Counted from the first letter of the stretch, positions 15,128 through 25,799 are shown. The stretch: DNA of 44,053 nucleotides from Ramlibacter sp. (GCA_014376765.1 JACMQX010000038.1:1-44053); one strand, 5' to 3'. Notes: generated by a model not told the origin, from the letters alone. Numbers and translations are program-made.

Positions 15128-16846
15128 TTAGAAAAGAAAGTAGCGTTGCGTCATCGGCAGCGTGGTGGCCGGCTCACAGACGAGCAGCTGGCCGTCCGCG
15201 CGCACGGAGTAGGTTTGCGCGTCGATTTCCATCTTCGGCGCGTACGCATTGTGGATCATGTCCTTCTTGCGCAGCCCGCGTATGCCCTTGACCGCACTCA
15301 CGTTTTTTTGCAGGCCAAAGCGCTCTTTGACGCCTGCCTTCATGCCGGCCTGCGACAGGAAGGTGAGCGAGCCTTTGGCGAGTGCGCCGCCATAGGCGCC
15401 GAACATCGGCCGGTAGTGCACCGGCTGCGGTGTGGGGATGGATGCATTGGGGTCGCCCATGGCTGCCATGGCAATGAAGCCGCCCTTTAGAACGGTTGAT
15501 GGCTTCACGCCGAAAAACGCGGGGCGCCAGATCACGAGGTCTGCCCACTTGCCCACTTCAATCGAGCCCACCTCATGCGCCACGCCGTTGGTGATGGCGG
15601 GGTTGATCGTGTATTTGGCGATGTAGCGCTTGGCGCGGAAATTGTCATTGCGTGCGCCGTCGCCGTCCAGCTTGCCGCGCTGCATCTTCATTTTGTGAGC
15701 CGACTGCCAGCAGCGGATGATCACTTCCCCCACACGGCCCATGGCCTGCGAGTCGCTGGAGAACATGCTGATCGCGCCCAGGTCGTGCAGAATGTCTTCA
15801 GCTGCAATCGTCTCCTTGCGGATGCGGCTTTCAGCAAAGGCCAGGTCCTCGGCAATGGCCGGGTCCAGATGGTGGCAGACCATCAGCATGTCTACATGTT
15901 CGTCCACCGTGTTGACGGTGTAGGGCATGGTGGGGTTGGTGGATGCCGGTAAAAAGTTCGGCTCACCCACCACCCGCAAAATGTCCGGCGCGTGGCCGCC
16001 GCCCGCGCCTTCGGTGTGAAAGGCGCAGAGCACGCGGCCCTTGGTCGCGGCAATGGTGTCTTCCACAAAACCGGATTCGTTGAGCGTGTCGGAGTGGATG
16101 GAAACCTGGGTGTCGGTGGCCTCGGCCACATCCAGGCAATTGCTGATTGCAGCGGGTGTGGTGCCCCAGTCTTCATGCAGCTTGAGGCCGATCACGCCGG
16201 CATTCACCTGTTCATGCAGGGCAGCAGGCAAGCTGGCGTTGCCCTTGCCGAGCAAGCCCAGGTTCATGGGGAAACCGTCAGCCGCCTGAAGCATGCGCTC
16301 GATGTTCCATGGCCCGGGCGTGCAGGTGGTGGCAAAGGTGCCGGTGGCCGGGCCAGTGCCGCCGCCGATCATGGTAGTGATGCCTGAGGTGAGCGCCTCC
16401 TCGATCTGTTGCGGCGAGATGAAATGGATGTGCGCGTCAATGCCGCCGGCTGTGACGATCATGCCTTCGCAGCTGATGATCTCGGTGCCCGGGCCGATGA
16501 TCATGTCGACCCCAGGCTGCACATCAGGGTTGCCCGCCTTGCCGATGGCGGCGATGCGGCTGTCCTTCAACCCGATGTCGGCTTTGACGATACCCCAGTG
16601 GTCGATGATGAGGGCGTTGGTGAGGACGGTGTCCATCGCGCCTTCAGCCTGGGTGCGCTGCGATTGCGCCATGCCGTCGCGAATGGTTTTGCCACCGCCG
16701 AACTTGACCTCTTCGCCGTAGCTGCCGGCGCGCAGGGTGTAGTCGTCTTCCACCTCGATGATGAGTTCAGTGTCGGCCAGCCGCACGCGGTCGCCGATGG
16801 TGGGGCCGAACATTTCGGCATAGGCGCGGCGTCCAATCGTTGCCAT
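15128..16846 (-). CDS. urease alpha subunit UreC
   Basis: The catalytic subunit, hydrolysing urea to ammonia and carbamate with a dinuclear nickel centre. At 572 residues it has the family length. Visible active-site elements: [10 protein letters not shown] (nickel-binding histidines), the lysine to be carbamylated in [10 protein letters not shown] near residue 221, the mobile flap MVCHHLDP with its cysteine and histidines, and [15 protein letters not shown]. All ligands are present, so it should be functional. It overlaps ureB by one base and abuts ureE directly, in the standard ureABCEFG order. Confidence 0.98.
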   Translation of the reverse strand: MATIGRRAYAEMFGPTIGDRVRLADTELIIEVEDDYTLRAGSYGEEVKFGGGKTIRDGMAQSQRTQAEGAMDTVLTNALIIDHWGIVKADIGLKDSRIAAIGKAGNPDVQPGVDMIIGPGTEIISCEGMIVTAGGIDAHIHFISPQQIEEALTSGITTMIGGGTGPATGTFATTCTPGPWNIERMLQAADGFPMNLGLLGKGNASLPAALHEQVNAGVIGLKLHEDWGTTPAAISNCLDVAEATDTQVSIHSDTLNESGFVEDTIAATKGRVLCAFHTEGAGGGHAPDILRVVGEPNFLPASTNPTMPYTVNTVDEHVDMLMVCHHLDPAIAEDLAFAESRIRKETIAAEDILHDLGAISMFSSDSQAMGRVGEVIIRCWQSAHKMKMQRGKLDGDGARNDNFRAKRYIAKYTINPAITNGVAHEVGSIEVGKWADLVIWRPAFFGVKPSTVLKGGFIAMAAMGDPNASIPTPQPVHYRPMFGAYGGALAKGSLTFLSQAGMKAGVKERFGLQKNVSAVKGIRGLRKKDMIHNAYAPKMEIDAQTYSVRADGQLLVCEPATTLPMTQRYFLF

Positions 16847-17151
16847 CAGAGAGCCCCCTGCACAGTGCCGCGAAATCCGTAGACGAGCCGTGCACCGGCG
16901 AAGTCCACCAGCTCAACGGTGCGCTGCTGACCCGGCTCAAAACGCACAGCCGTGCCCGATGCGATGTTCAGCCGCATGCCGCGCGCAGCGTCACGGTCAA
17001 AGCCCAGCGCACCGTTGGTTTCAGCAAAGTGGTAGTGCGAGCCGACCTGGATGGGCCGCGTTCCCGTGTTCTGCACCACCAGCGTGAACGTGCGCCGGCC
17101 GGTGTTGAGCGCGTGGTCGGGGCCGTCGGTGAAAAGTTCGCCAGGGATCAT
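16846..17151 (-). CDS. urease beta subunit UreB
   Basis: Structural subunit of the (UreABC)3 trimer, 101 residues as usual. Family signature regions are present: [26 protein letters not shown] and [15 protein letters not shown], ending in FRGTVQGAL. Its TGA shares a base with the ureC start, and five bases separate it from ureA, indicating one transcript. Many relatives have extra small genes between ureA and ureB; here there is none. Confidence 0.97.
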   Translation of the reverse strand: MIPGELFTDGPDHALNTGRRTFTLVVQNTGTRPIQVGSHYHFAETNGALGFDRDAARGMRLNIASGTAVRFEPGQQRTVELVDFAGARLVYGFRGTVQGAL

Positions 17152-17156
17152 GAGAG

Positions 17157-17459
17157 TCAGACGATGGGTTGGTGCACGGTGACGAGCTTGGTGCCGTCGG
17201 GAAAGGTGGCTTCCACCTGGATGTCGGGGATCATTTCGGCAATGCCGTCCATCACGTCGGCGCGGGTGAGGATGGCCCGGCCTTCGCTCATCAGCTGGGC
17301 AACCGTCCTGCCATCGCGCGCGCCTTCCATGACAGCTGCGCTGATGAAGGCTACCGCCTCCGGGTAGTTGAGCTTCAGGCCGCGCGCGCGGCGCCGTTCG
17401 GCCAGCAGGGCCGCGGTGAAGAGGAGCAGCTTGTCTTTTTCACGGGGGGTGAGTTCCAT
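17157..17459 (-). CDS. urease gamma subunit UreA
   Basis: The 100-residue gamma subunit, beginning [23 protein letters not shown], with [14 protein letters not shown] and the C-terminal [14 protein letters not shown]. The start at 17459 is chosen because it gives the exact family N-terminus and length; an upstream frame extends 32 codons but enters the divergent gene's control region. It is the first gene of the urease operon. The usual upstream ureD is absent; in its place is a divergent sensor kinase. Confidence 0.97.
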   Translation of the reverse strand: MELTPREKDKLLLFTAALLAERRRARGLKLNYPEAVAFISAAVMEGARDGRTVAQLMSEGRAILTRADVMDGIAEMIPDIQVEATFPDGTKLVTVHQPIV

Positions 17460-17529
17460 CAAAACATTATGGAACAAGGCGTGCGCTACGCCATACGCCG
17501 GACGGCGCATGCAGGCATGGAACCTGCAC
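17460..17529. promoter_or_regulatory. compact divergent control region, urease / transporter-type kinase
   Basis: Only 70 bp separate the ureA start from the chosen start of the divergent hybrid kinase. Promoters for both directions must lie here or inside the coding ends. I see no clear -35/-10 pair. The partner response regulator encoded downstream of the kinase is a likely binder of this region; that is inference from layout. Confidence 0.35.
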
Positions 17530-20500
17530 ATGCCAAAGGTGAGCCAACCCATCATCCCGATCTACCCCGCAGACGACGCGCCCCAGCGCATCGTCAAGGT
17601 CAGGCGCGACTACAACAGCTGGGTCGGCAGCGAAACGATGGAAGATTACGCGCTGCGCTTCACGCCGCAGCGCTTTCGCAAGTGGTCCGAGTGGCGCGTG
17701 GCCAACACTGCTTTTGGGGCAGCCTCATTCCTGATCCTGGAGGCCGTGGGTGCCACGCTGCTGGTGAAGTACGGCTTCATGAACGCGTTCTGGGCGATCC
17801 TGACCACCGGGCTGATCATCTTCCTGGCCGGCGTGCCGATCAGCGTTTATGCGGCCCGCTACGGGGTGGACATGGACCTGCTCACCCGAGGCGCGGGCTT
17901 TGGCTACATCGGCTCCACGCTCACCTCGCTGATCTACGCGTCCTTCACCTTCATCTTTTTTGCGCTGGAGGCGGCCGTCATGGCCTATGCGCTGGAACTG
18001 GCGCTGGGCATACCGCCGGTGTGGGGCTACCTCGTTTGCGCCCTGGTGGTGATCCCCCTGGTGACGCACGGCGTGTCGGCCATCAGCCGCTTGCAGGTCT
18101 GGACGCAGCCGCTGTGGCTGGTGATGCTGATCGTGCCGTTTCTCTATGTCTTTTCCATGGATCCCGGCGCGTTCGCCGGGATCACGCACTACAAAGGTGA
18201 AAAAGCGCTGACCGGTTCATTCGACATGCACATGTTTGGGGCGGCCCTGACGGTGGGCATTGCCCTCATCACGCAGATGGGCGAGCAGGCGGACTACCTG
18301 CGCTTCATGCCCGTTCACACCGCCGCCACCCACAAGCGCTGGTGGTTCGGCGTGATTGCCGGCGGGCCGGGCTGGGTGCTGCTGGGCGTGGTGAAGATGC
18401 TGGGCGGTGCGTTTCTGGCCTACCTGGCCATCAAACACATGGTCCCGCTGGACCGGGCAGTCGACCCGAACCAGATGTACCTGGCGGCTTATGAATACGT
18501 CTTCCCCCACTATGGCTGGGCAGTGGGCGCCACGGCCGTGTTCGTGGTGATCTCGCAGCTCAAGATCAACGTGACAAATGCCTATGCCGGCTCGCTGGCC
18601 TGGTCGAATTTTTTCTCCCGGCTCACGCACAGCCACCCGGGCCGGGTGGTGTGGGTGGTGTTCAACACGCTGATCGCGTTCATGCTGATGGAGATGAATG
18701 TGTTCCAGGCGCTGGGCGATGTGCTGGGGTTGTACTCCAACATTGCGATTGCCTGGATCATGGCGGTGGTAGCGGACCTGGTCATCAACAAGCCGCTGGG
18801 CCTGTCGCCGCCGGGGATCGAGTTCAAGCGGGCGCATTTGTACGACATCAACCCGGTGGGGGTGGGTGCCATGGCGCTGGCTTCTGTGCTGTCCATCTCG
18901 GCGCATCTTGGCTTCTTCGGGCCAACAGCGCAGGCCTTCTCCGCGGTGATTGCGATGGCGACTGCGTTCATCACTGCGCCGCTGATTGCCTGGGTGACCC
19001 AGGGCAAGTATTACATCGCAAGGCAATCCGTCGCGCCCGCCGCGGAGCATCTGCACACTCAGCGCTGCGTGATCTGCGAACGGGAGTACGAGGGCCCTGA
19101 CATGGCCCACTGCCCCGCCTACCAGGGTGCGATCTGCTCGCTGTGCTGCACGCTGGACGCGCGCTGCGGCGACCTGTGCAAGCCAGGCGCCAGCCTGTCG
19201 TACCAGTGGTCTGCTGCGCTGCGCTGGGCGCTGCCCCGGCGCATCTGGCCCTACCTGGACACGGGCCTGGGCCACTTCATTTTGTTAATGCTCATCATCG
19301 TGCCGCTGCTGGCCACCGTGTTTGGCCTGCTCTACCACCAGGAGCTGCGCGCGCTGACCGAAGCGCTGGCCGACACACTGGTTGTCGACGCGCCCGAAGC
19401 TGCGCTCAAGTCGGGCTTTCTCAAGGCCTACATGGCGCTGCTGGTGACGGCGGGCATCGTCGCCTGGTGGCTGGTGCTGGCGCACAAAAGCCGGCAGGTG
19501 GCGCAGGAAGAATCCAACCGCCAGACGCATTTGCTGATGAAGGAGATCGAGTCCCACCGCCAGACGGATGAGGCGCTGCAGCAGGCCAGGGTCATTGCCG
19601 AGCAGGCCCGCCATGCAGCTGACCATGCCAACCAGGCCAAGAGCCGCTACATCAGCGCCATCAGCCATGAGCTGCGCACGCCGCTCAACAGCATCCTGGG
19701 TTATGCGCAGTTGATGGGTGAGGACGCGTCCGTGCCGCCGCACCGCAAGCAGGCCGTGAATGTGATCCGCCGGGGTGGCGAGCATTTGCTGTCGCTGATT
19801 GAAGGCACGCTGGACATTGCGCGCATTGAGGCGGGCAAGCTCACGCTGACGGTGAAGCCCATGCAGTTTGCCGACATCGTGCATGAGATCGCCAGCATGT
19901 TCGAGCTGCAGGCCTCGGGCAAGGGGCTGCACTTTCACTTTGAAGTGTCGGGCGCGTTGCCCGAGGTGGTGCGGGCCGATGAGAAACGGGTGCGGCAGAT
20001 TCTGATCAACCTGCTGGGCAACGCCATCAAATTCACGGCGGCCGGCAGCGTGACTTTTCGTGTGCGGCATGCGCGCGAGATGGCCAGCATCGAAATTGAA
20101 GACACGGGCCCCGGGCTTACGGTGGCCGAGATGGAGCGCATCTTCGAGCCCTTCACCCGCGCGGCTACGGCGGGCCCTTCTGCACCGGGCGCGGGTCTGG
20201 GCCTGACGATTGCCAAGATGCTCACCGACCTGATGGGGGGTGAGCTCACCGCCACCAGCACACCGGGCGAGGGCTCGGTGTTTCGGGTAAAGCTGTTTTT
20301 GCCCGAGGTCCACCTCAAGCCCGGCGTTGCAGTGGCACCCGTGCAATCGCAGCCGCAAAAACCAAGGCGCGGCTACAGCGGCCCGCGCCGCCGCGTGCTG
20401 GTGGTGGACAACGAAGAGGCCGACCGTGAGCTGCTGGTCAGCCTGCTGGAGCCTTTGGGCTTTGAGTTGCGCGTAGCCACCAGTGGCCATGATTGCCTGG

Positions 20501-21042
20501 ACCTGCTGGCGACTGGCTACCAGCCTGACGCGATCCTCATGGACCTGGCCATGCCAGGCATTGATGGATGGGAGACGGTGCGCCGCCTGCGCACAAGCCC
20601 GTCCGGCACAATGGTGACGCCGCCTGTGGCGATTGTCTCGGCCAATGCATTCGACAAGGCGCTGGACAACGATGTGGGCATACGGCCCGAGGACTTCATC
20701 CTGAAGCCGGTGCGCCACGCCGAGTTGCTCGACTGGCTGGAGCGGCATTTGGCGATCGAGTGGGCGGAGGGCGCACTGCCACGCGAGGGTGCCGCGCCAG
20801 AGGCCATACGCCCGCCTCGCGTGTACCCGCCCCAGCAGCAACTCGACGCACTGGCAGAGGTGGTGACGCTTGGTTATTACCGCGGCATCATGAACCAGCT
20901 GGACGAGATTGAGTCGGCGCATCCAGCCAGTGCCGGTTTTGTGCTGGAGATGCGCGAGCTGGCCAGGCAATTCCAGTTCGAGAACATGAACCGAATCCTT
21001 CAACAAGAACCACGGGCACCCCATGCATCCCAGCAACTCTGA
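17530..21042 (+). CDS. hybrid sensor kinase with an NCS1-transporter-type sensor domain
   Basis: About 1170 residues. Residues 1-500 are a complete multi-span transporter domain of the nucleobase-cation-symport-1 type ([26 protein letters not shown] and about eleven more hydrophobic segments). A cysteine-rich segment at about 510-560 ([27 protein letters not shown]) resembles a metal- or redox-binding site. Two more membrane spans lie at about 581-602 and 630-652. HisKA ([11 protein letters not shown], near 712), HATPase ([25 protein letters not shown]) and a receiver ([16 protein letters not shown]) follow. The start at 17530 fits domain homology and has GGAA upstream; 17509 is an alternative. 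It likely senses or transports a small nitrogen compound, perhaps urea or a purine breakdown product, and controls the divergent urease genes. Confidence 0.9.
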   Translation: MPKVSQPIIPIYPADDAPQRIVKVRRDYNSWVGSETMEDYALRFTPQRFRKWSEWRVANTAFGAASFLILEAVGATLLVKYGFMNAFWAILTTGLIIFLAGVPISVYAARYGVDMDLLTRGAGFGYIGSTLTSLIYASFTFIFFALEAAVMAYALELALGIPPVWGYLVCALVVIPLVTHGVSAISRLQVWTQPLWLVMLIVPFLYVFSMDPGAFAGITHYKGEKALTGSFDMHMFGAALTVGIALITQMGEQADYLRFMPVHTAATHKRWWFGVIAGGPGWVLLGVVKMLGGAFLAYLAIKHMVPLDRAVDPNQMYLAAYEYVFPHYGWAVGATAVFVVISQLKINVTNAYAGSLAWSNFFSRLTHSHPGRVVWVVFNTLIAFMLMEMNVFQALGDVLGLYSNIAIAWIMAVVADLVINKPLGLSPPGIEFKRAHLYDINPVGVGAMALASVLSISAHLGFFGPTAQAFSAVIAMATAFITAPLIAWVTQGKYYIARQSVAPAAEHLHTQRCVICEREYEGPDMAHCPAYQGAICSLCCTLDARCGDLCKPGASLSYQWSAALRWALPRRIWPYLDTGLGHFILLMLIIVPLLATVFGLLYHQELRALTEALADTLVVDAPEAALKSGFLKAYMALLVTAGIVAWWLVLAHKSRQVAQEESNRQTHLLMKEIESHRQTDEALQQARVIAEQARHAADHANQAKSRYISAISHELRTPLNSILGYAQLMGEDASVPPHRKQAVNVIRRGGEHLLSLIEGTLDIARIEAGKLTLTVKPMQFADIVHEIASMFELQASGKGLHFHFEVSGALPEVVRADEKRVRQILINLLGNAIKFTAAGSVTFRVRHAREMASIEIEDTGPGLTVAEMERIFEPFTRAATAGPSAPGAGLGLTIAKMLTDLMGGELTATSTPGEGSVFRVKLFLPEVHLKPGVAVAPVQSQPQKPRRGYSGPRRRVLVVDNEEADRELLVSLLEPLGFELRVATSGHDCLDLLATGYQPDAILMDLAMPGIDGWETVRRLRTSPSGTMVTPPVAIVSANAFDKALDNDVGIRPEDFILKPVRHAELLDWLERHLAIEWAEGALPREGAAPEAIRPPRVYPPQQQLDALAEVVTLGYYRGIMNQLDEIESAHPASAGFVLEMRELARQFQFENMNRILQQEPRAPHASQQL

Positions 21043-22057
21043 AGTCATGTCTGGCCGGCCTGTACAACGGCAAATTGCCGCGCAGATCGAGACGCGCCAC
21101 AACCCGTCCCGGGATCTGCGCCTGGACCGCGCCAACAGCGAGGTGGTGCTGATCGTGGACGACGTGCCCGACAACCTCTCGGTGCTGCATGACGCACTGG
21201 ACGAATCAGGCTACACCGTGCTTGTAGCCACCCACGGCGAGGCGGCCTTGCAGCGCGCCGCGCAGGCCCTGCCCGACATCGTGTTGCTGGACGCGGTGAT
21301 GCCCGGCATGGACGGCTTTGAAGTGGCCAGGCGTTTGAAGTCCAACGCACTCACGGCGCACATCCCGATCATCTTCATGACGGGCCTGACCGAGACCGAA
21401 CACCTGGTGGCGGCGCTGGAGGCTGGCGGCGTGGACTATGTGACCAAGCCGATCAAACCCAAGGAAGTTCTGGCCCGCATGAACGTGCACATGGCGGGCG
21501 CAAGGCAGGCAAGGCAGACGCGCAGCGCACTTGACGCGTTCGGCTATGCCAGCATCACTGTGCGCGCAAGCGACGGGCGGCTGATGTGGCAGACGCCGCT
21601 GGCGCGCGAGCTGCTGCAATCTTTCTTTGGCGCTGCGTCCCCCAACGCGCCAGACGCGGTGCAGACCTGGTTGCGCCACCAGTTGCCGCTGCTGGTTGAA
21701 AACACCGAGCCTCCTCGCCTGGCCATCGAGCAGGGCGCGCGGCGCCTGACTTTCCGCCTGCACCAGCAGGCGGGAGACGACGACTGGCTGATCGTGATGC
21801 GTGAGGTGTCAGACGCCTCCATCATCGAGGCGATGAGCCTCTCTTTCAAGCTCACCGCCCGCGAGGCCGAGGTGCTGTACTGGGTCGTCAAGGGCAAGAT
21901 CAACCGCGACATCGGCGACATCCTGGGTACGAGCCCGATGACGGTGAAGAAGCACCTGGAGCGCGTGTTTGCCAAGCTTGGCGTTGAGACGCGCACCGCT
22001 GCGGCTGGGATGGCGATGAACCGGATACGGCAGTTTCATCCGCAGTTTGAGGGGTGA
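21023..22057 (+). CDS. response regulator, receiver plus LuxR-type helix-turn-helix
   Basis: A 344-residue DNA-binding response regulator. Receiver at about residues 42-160: LIVDDVPDN, acceptor Asp in IVLLDAVMPG near 90, MTG, TKPIKP. A middle segment of about 100 residues has no named domain (DGRLMWQTPLARELLQ resembles a PAS-like or LuxR-linker region). The C-terminal helix-turn-helix, LTAREAEVLYWVVKGKINRDIGDILGTSPMTVKKHLERVFAKLGV, is at about 275-325. It overlaps the transporter-type kinase gene by 20 bp and is surely its partner. Its target is unknown; the urease promoter region is the obvious candidate. Confidence 0.93.
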   Translation: MHPSNSEVMSGRPVQRQIAAQIETRHNPSRDLRLDRANSEVVLIVDDVPDNLSVLHDALDESGYTVLVATHGEAALQRAAQALPDIVLLDAVMPGMDGFEVARRLKSNALTAHIPIIFMTGLTETEHLVAALEAGGVDYVTKPIKPKEVLARMNVHMAGARQARQTRSALDAFGYASITVRASDGRLMWQTPLARELLQSFFGAASPNAPDAVQTWLRHQLPLLVENTEPPRLAIEQGARRLTFRLHQQAGDDDWLIVMREVSDASIIEAMSLSFKLTAREAEVLYWVVKGKINRDIGDILGTSPMTVKKHLERVFAKLGVETRTAAAGMAMNRIRQFHPQFEG

Positions 22058-22291
22058 TTGGCGAGTGCCCGCCTTATCAATGGCCGCGCCTGCCGCGCCA
22101 AGAAATGGTGCCGCGCTGTTGTACGGTTTCTCTCGTTTCTTTTGTAGCTCTGCGGTGAGCGATGCGTGCGCCGACCTCATCGCTGTCCTGAATTTTGATC
22201 TGACCCCAAAGCCTTATTACTTGCTCCGGACGACCTTGCAGTGGCGACCTCTTACGCAGCCCCGCCGAGTGAAGCGGCGTACATTAACCCG
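22058..22291. other. intergenic region without a recognised gene
   Basis: This 234-bp stretch separates the response regulator from the phosphatase gene. It contains GAATTTTGATCTGACCCC (22191-22208), a sequence type often left at insertion-sequence ends, but no transposase or inverted partner is visible. A promoter for the next gene presumably lies in the last 80 bp; I cannot point to it. Confidence 0.3.
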
Positions 22292-22960
22292 ATGACTGAA
22301 CTCATCCTGATTCGCCACGGCGAGACCGACTGGAACCGGGAGTTGCGCTTTCAAGGCCAGGTGGATGTGCCGCTCAATGCAGTCGGGCATGAGCAGGCAC
22401 GTCGGCTGGCGCAGCGTCTTGCGGGTGAGCGTGTGCACCAGCTCTATGCAAGCGATCTGCTTCGCACCCAGCAGACTGCCCAGCCTTTGTCTGAGCAATT
22501 GCAATTGCCTGGTGTCCCGGATCCGGCCCTTCGCGAACAGGCCTTCGGCCATGTCGACGGCATGCGGGTGGACGACATCAAGGCGCAGCACCCCGACGCC
22601 TGGAACCAGTGGACTCGCTTTGATGCCGACTGGGCATTTGAAGGCGGCGCCGAGAGCACGCGAAGCTTCCATGCACGGGTGATGGACGCAGTGCGCCGCA
22701 TGGTGGCTGCGCATCCAGGTGAAACGCTGCTGTTGGTCACGCACGGCGGGGTGCTGGACATGATCTACCGCACGGTGCGCGCGCTGGACCTGCATGGCCC
22801 GCGTCAGAGCGATATCCCGAACGCCGGCCTCAACCGCGTGCGCTTTGATGGCGATGCGATGGACATCGTGTCCTGGGCCGATGTGCAGCATCTGGCTGAC
22901 CTTCCGCCACAGCCGGTCTACGATCAATCCAGATTGGCAAGCACCAAGCCCAAGCGTTAG
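22292..22960 (+). CDS. histidine phosphatase family protein (phosphoglycerate mutase-like)
   Basis: A 222-residue member of the histidine phosphatase superfamily. LILIRHGETDWNRELRFQGQ holds the phosphohistidine RHG and flanking residues. LYASDLLRTQQTAQPL is the second family motif, and LLLVTHGGVLDMIYR contains the second catalytic histidine. Such proteins are often named 2,3-bisphosphoglycerate-dependent mutases, but many act as broad phosphatases or in cobamide synthesis, and the sequence does not decide. The start at 22292 gives MTELILIRHGE; a longer frame begins 17 codons earlier with no homology. It is convergent with the ABC transporter operon. Confidence 0.9.
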   Translation: MTELILIRHGETDWNRELRFQGQVDVPLNAVGHEQARRLAQRLAGERVHQLYASDLLRTQQTAQPLSEQLQLPGVPDPALREQAFGHVDGMRVDDIKAQHPDAWNQWTRFDADWAFEGGAESTRSFHARVMDAVRRMVAAHPGETLLLVTHGGVLDMIYRTVRALDLHGPRQSDIPNAGLNRVRFDGDAMDIVSWADVQHLADLPPQPVYDQSRLASTKPKR

Positions 22961-23125
22961 TGTCTTGCTGCGCGAAGCTCAGGATGCTGGCGACACGCGC
23001 CGCGCAGGCGATGACGCCTTCCATGCAGTCGTTCACCAGTGGCAGGGCGGCGTCGCTTTCCAGCGTCACCGGGTTGCCCAGCATCTCCAGCATCTTGCCC
23101 GTCATTGCTGCGCTGTCTGCAGCCT

Positions 23126-24616
23126 TCAGCCCCAGGACATGCTTGACAGGTCGTTGATGAAAATCGGCATGTCTTTCCACAGGCCCTTGATGTTCTTGTT
23201 CGCGACGGTGATCCACTGCGGCTGGTACAGGAACGCATGAACCGAGTCTTCGGCCAGCAGGCGCTGTGCATCACCCAGCAGCTTGGCGCGGTCGCTCTCG
23301 CGCGGCGTGGTTCTGATCTTGTTGTAAAGGTCGCTGAACTTGGCCGACTCGTAGCCCCAGTAGTAGCCAGGCTTGGCAAAGTTGCCCAGGTCAAACGGCT
23401 CCACGTGCGAGATGATGGTCAGGTCGTAGTTCTTGCTGCCGTAGGTACCCGACAGCCACTGCGCCCACTCCACGTTTTGCAGCTTGACGTTGATGCCAAC
23501 TTTAGCCAGCTCCGCCGCGATCACCTCGCCGCCCTGGCGGGAATAGGGCGGCGGCGGCAGCGTCATGGTCAGTTCCAAAGGCAGTGCGACGCCGGCTTCC
23601 TTGAGCAGGGCCCTGGCCTTCTCTGGGTTGTAGGGGTTGACGCCCGTGGTGTCCACATAACCAAGCGCGCCGGGCACGTAGTGGCTGCCGATGGGGGTGC
23701 CGTAGCCGTCGCCCGCGCCCTGGATCACGGCCTTGCGGTCGATGGCAGCGGCAATCGCGCGGCGCACCCGAACGTCGGTGAGCGGCTTCTTGCTGTTGTT
23801 GATGGCCAGGATGGTTTTGGCCCGCGAGCCCGACACCAGTACCTGGAATTTCGCGTTGCTCTTGAACTGCGGCACGCTGCGCGGCGTGACGCGCGGGAAG
23901 GCGTCCACGTCGCCGGCCAGCAGCGCCGCAACTTGGGCAGCGGGGTCGGAGATGAAGCGGAACTGCGCTCGCTTGAGCTTGATGGCGGATGCATTGCGAA
24001 AGCCGTCCCACTTGCGCAGCGTGACGGACGAGCCCTTGACCCAGTTGTCCAGCTTGTACGGGCCTGTGCCCACTGGCGCCGTGGCATTGGTGGCGGCGCT
24101 CTTGGGCTCCACGATGATGGCGGTGGCCTGGCCCATCAGGAACAGGAAGTCTGGGTCCAGCTCCTTGTTGATGATCACGAGGGTGTGCTCGTCCATTGCG
24201 GCCACGCTGTCCATGCTGGCGAAGGTGCGCTTGTCCTTGTTGGTGCTTTTGTCAGCGCCGGCGCGCTCGAACGAGAACTTGACGGCTGCCGCGTTGAAAG
24301 GTTCGCCGTTATGGAACTTCACGCCACGGCGCAGCTTGAAGGTGTAAGTGCGCAGGTCGGGCGAGACCTCCCAGCTTTCGGCCAGCAGCGGCGACACCGT
24401 GCCGTCGCTGTTGATTTTGGTAAGCGTTTCGAACACGTTGTATTGCACGATCTCGGCAATCGCCGATGCGGCGCCTGCTGTTGGGTCCAGGCCCGGCGGC
24501 TCAAGGGCCATGGCCAGTACGATGCCTTCCTTGCGGCTTTGGGCGATGGCGGGAAGCGCAAAGGGGCTGCTGGCCAGCGCGGCGGCAGAGGTGAGGACGG
24601 AACGGCGTTTCAACAT
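23126..24616 (-). CDS. peptide/nickel-type ABC transporter substrate-binding protein
   Basis: A 496-residue periplasmic binding protein of solute-binding family 5. The N-terminus MLKRRSVLTSAAALASSPFALPAIAQ is a signal peptide with paired arginines, so it may use the Tat route. LAESWEVSPDLRTYTFKLRRGVKFHNGEPFNAAAVKFSFER and PVGTGPYKLDNW are family hallmarks. DVRVRRAIAAAIDRKAVI and YDLTIISH fit as well. It is the last gene of its operon, 114 bp after an ATPase gene; binding proteins usually come first. The ligand (peptide, nickel complex or other) cannot be read from sequence. Confidence 0.93.
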   Translation of the reverse strand: MLKRRSVLTSAAALASSPFALPAIAQSRKEGIVLAMALEPPGLDPTAGAASAIAEIVQYNVFETLTKINSDGTVSPLLAESWEVSPDLRTYTFKLRRGVKFHNGEPFNAAAVKFSFERAGADKSTNKDKRTFASMDSVAAMDEHTLVIINKELDPDFLFLMGQATAIIVEPKSAATNATAPVGTGPYKLDNWVKGSSVTLRKWDGFRNASAIKLKRAQFRFISDPAAQVAALLAGDVDAFPRVTPRSVPQFKSNAKFQVLVSGSRAKTILAINNSKKPLTDVRVRRAIAAAIDRKAVIQGAGDGYGTPIGSHYVPGALGYVDTTGVNPYNPEKARALLKEAGVALPLELTMTLPPPPYSRQGGEVIAAELAKVGINVKLQNVEWAQWLSGTYGSKNYDLTIISHVEPFDLGNFAKPGYYWGYESAKFSDLYNKIRTTPRESDRAKLLGDAQRLLAEDSVHAFLYQPQWITVANKNIKGLWKDMPIFINDLSSMSWG

Positions 24617-24730
24617 GGCGTGGACTCCAGAAGCGACGGGATTTTGAGATATTTGTTTCAGCCAGACAGAGCTTTGTACATCATCGCCGAATTCCCTGCG
24701 GCTTTTGAGGCGCCCCGTTCAGGGACGTGT

Positions 24731-25741
24731 TCAGCGGTGGTTGGCAGTGGCCCGGAGCCCCGCAATTTCTTCGGCAAAGTGGCAGGCGGCCAGGTGGCCG
24801 TCCTGAACAGGTCGCAGGGCAGGGGCTTCTTGCATGCAGCGTTGGCGGGCGTGCGGGCAGCGCGCGGCATAAGCGCAGCCTGTGGCGTTGCCCGCCATGG
24901 GCACCGCGATGAGCGACCCTGAAACCCTGGCCGCAGTTCGCCTTCTCCCAGGCTCAGCCCGTGGCACCGCGTCGAGCAGCGCCTGGGTGTAGGGATGCGC
25001 CGCAAACCGGAACAGCAAGTCGGGTGGCCCCTGCTCGACGATGCGCCCGAGGTAGATCACAGCGACTTCTTCGCACAAATGGTCCACCACCGCCAGGTCG
25101 TGGCTGATCAGCATGTAGGTGATGCCGTATTGCGCTTGCAGGTCCTGCATCAGGTTGAGCACCTGGGCCTGCACCGACACGTCCAGCGCGCTGACCGGCT
25201 CGTCGGCCACGATCAGGCGGGGCCGGGTGATGAGGGCGCGGGCAATCGCAATGCGCTGGCGCTGCCCGCCTGAGAATTCATGCGGGTATTTGTCCAGGTC
25301 GGTGGTACGCAGGCCCACCGAGGCGAGCACCTCTGCGGCCTGCTCGCGCTGCTCGACGCGCGTGGTCTTGCCCAGGGCGCTCAGTGGTTCGGCGACGATG
25401 CGCGCCACACGCTGGCGCGGGTCGAGCGAACCGTAGGGGTCCTGGAACACCATCTGGAAGTCGCGCCGGGCTTCACGCAATCGAGCGGGGCTCAGCGTCT
25501 GCAGGTCCCGGCCCAGCAAGGTCACGCTGCCTGATGTGGGCGGCTCCAGCGCCATGACGACGCGAGCGAGTGTGGACTTGCCAGAGCCGGATTCACCGAC
25601 GATGCCCAGGCTGCGGCCCGGCACGATTTGTACGTCCACACCGTTCAATGCATGCACGCGGGGTACGGGCCCCCACGGCTTCTCGCGCGGAAGCTGGTAG
25701 TGGCGCACCAGCTGGTGGGTTTGGAGTAGCCGCGTGCTCAT
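24731..25741 (-). CDS. ABC transporter ATP-binding protein (DppF/OppF type)
   Basis: The second ATPase of the importer, 336 residues. Walker A GESGSGKST, Q-loop MVFQDPYGSLDPRQ, signature [16 protein letters not shown], Walker B LIVADEPVSALD and switch histidine SHDLAVVDHL are all present. The C-terminal oligopeptide-type extension contains the cysteine cluster GCAYAARCPHARQRCMQ that in relatives binds an iron-sulfur cluster. It is separated by 58 bp from the upstream ATPase gene. Confidence 0.95.
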   Translation of the reverse strand: MSTRLLQTHQLVRHYQLPREKPWGPVPRVHALNGVDVQIVPGRSLGIVGESGSGKSTLARVVMALEPPTSGSVTLLGRDLQTLSPARLREARRDFQMVFQDPYGSLDPRQRVARIVAEPLSALGKTTRVEQREQAAEVLASVGLRTTDLDKYPHEFSGGQRQRIAIARALITRPRLIVADEPVSALDVSVQAQVLNLMQDLQAQYGITYMLISHDLAVVDHLCEEVAVIYLGRIVEQGPPDLLFRFAAHPYTQALLDAVPRAEPGRRRTAARVSGSLIAVPMAGNATGCAYAARCPHARQRCMQEAPALRPVQDGHLAACHFAEEIAGLRATANHR

Positions 25742-25799
25742 GTCCAGGCCCCATCACCACAGGAAGCAGCACCGTCGGCGGCAATCAACCAAACGGCGG

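Noticed and set aside
14135..15490. 451-codon plus-strand frame over ureF, ureE and ureC
   Set aside because: Antisense shadow; the minus strand is an unambiguous urease operon.
22191..22208. GAATTTTGATCTGACCCC as the end of an insertion sequence
   Set aside because: Only one copy is seen, with no transposase fragment or inverted partner nearby.
23237..24922. 561-codon plus-strand frame across the binding-protein gene
   Set aside because: Antisense shadow, rich in R, H, G and A; the minus strand encodes a complete solute-binding protein.
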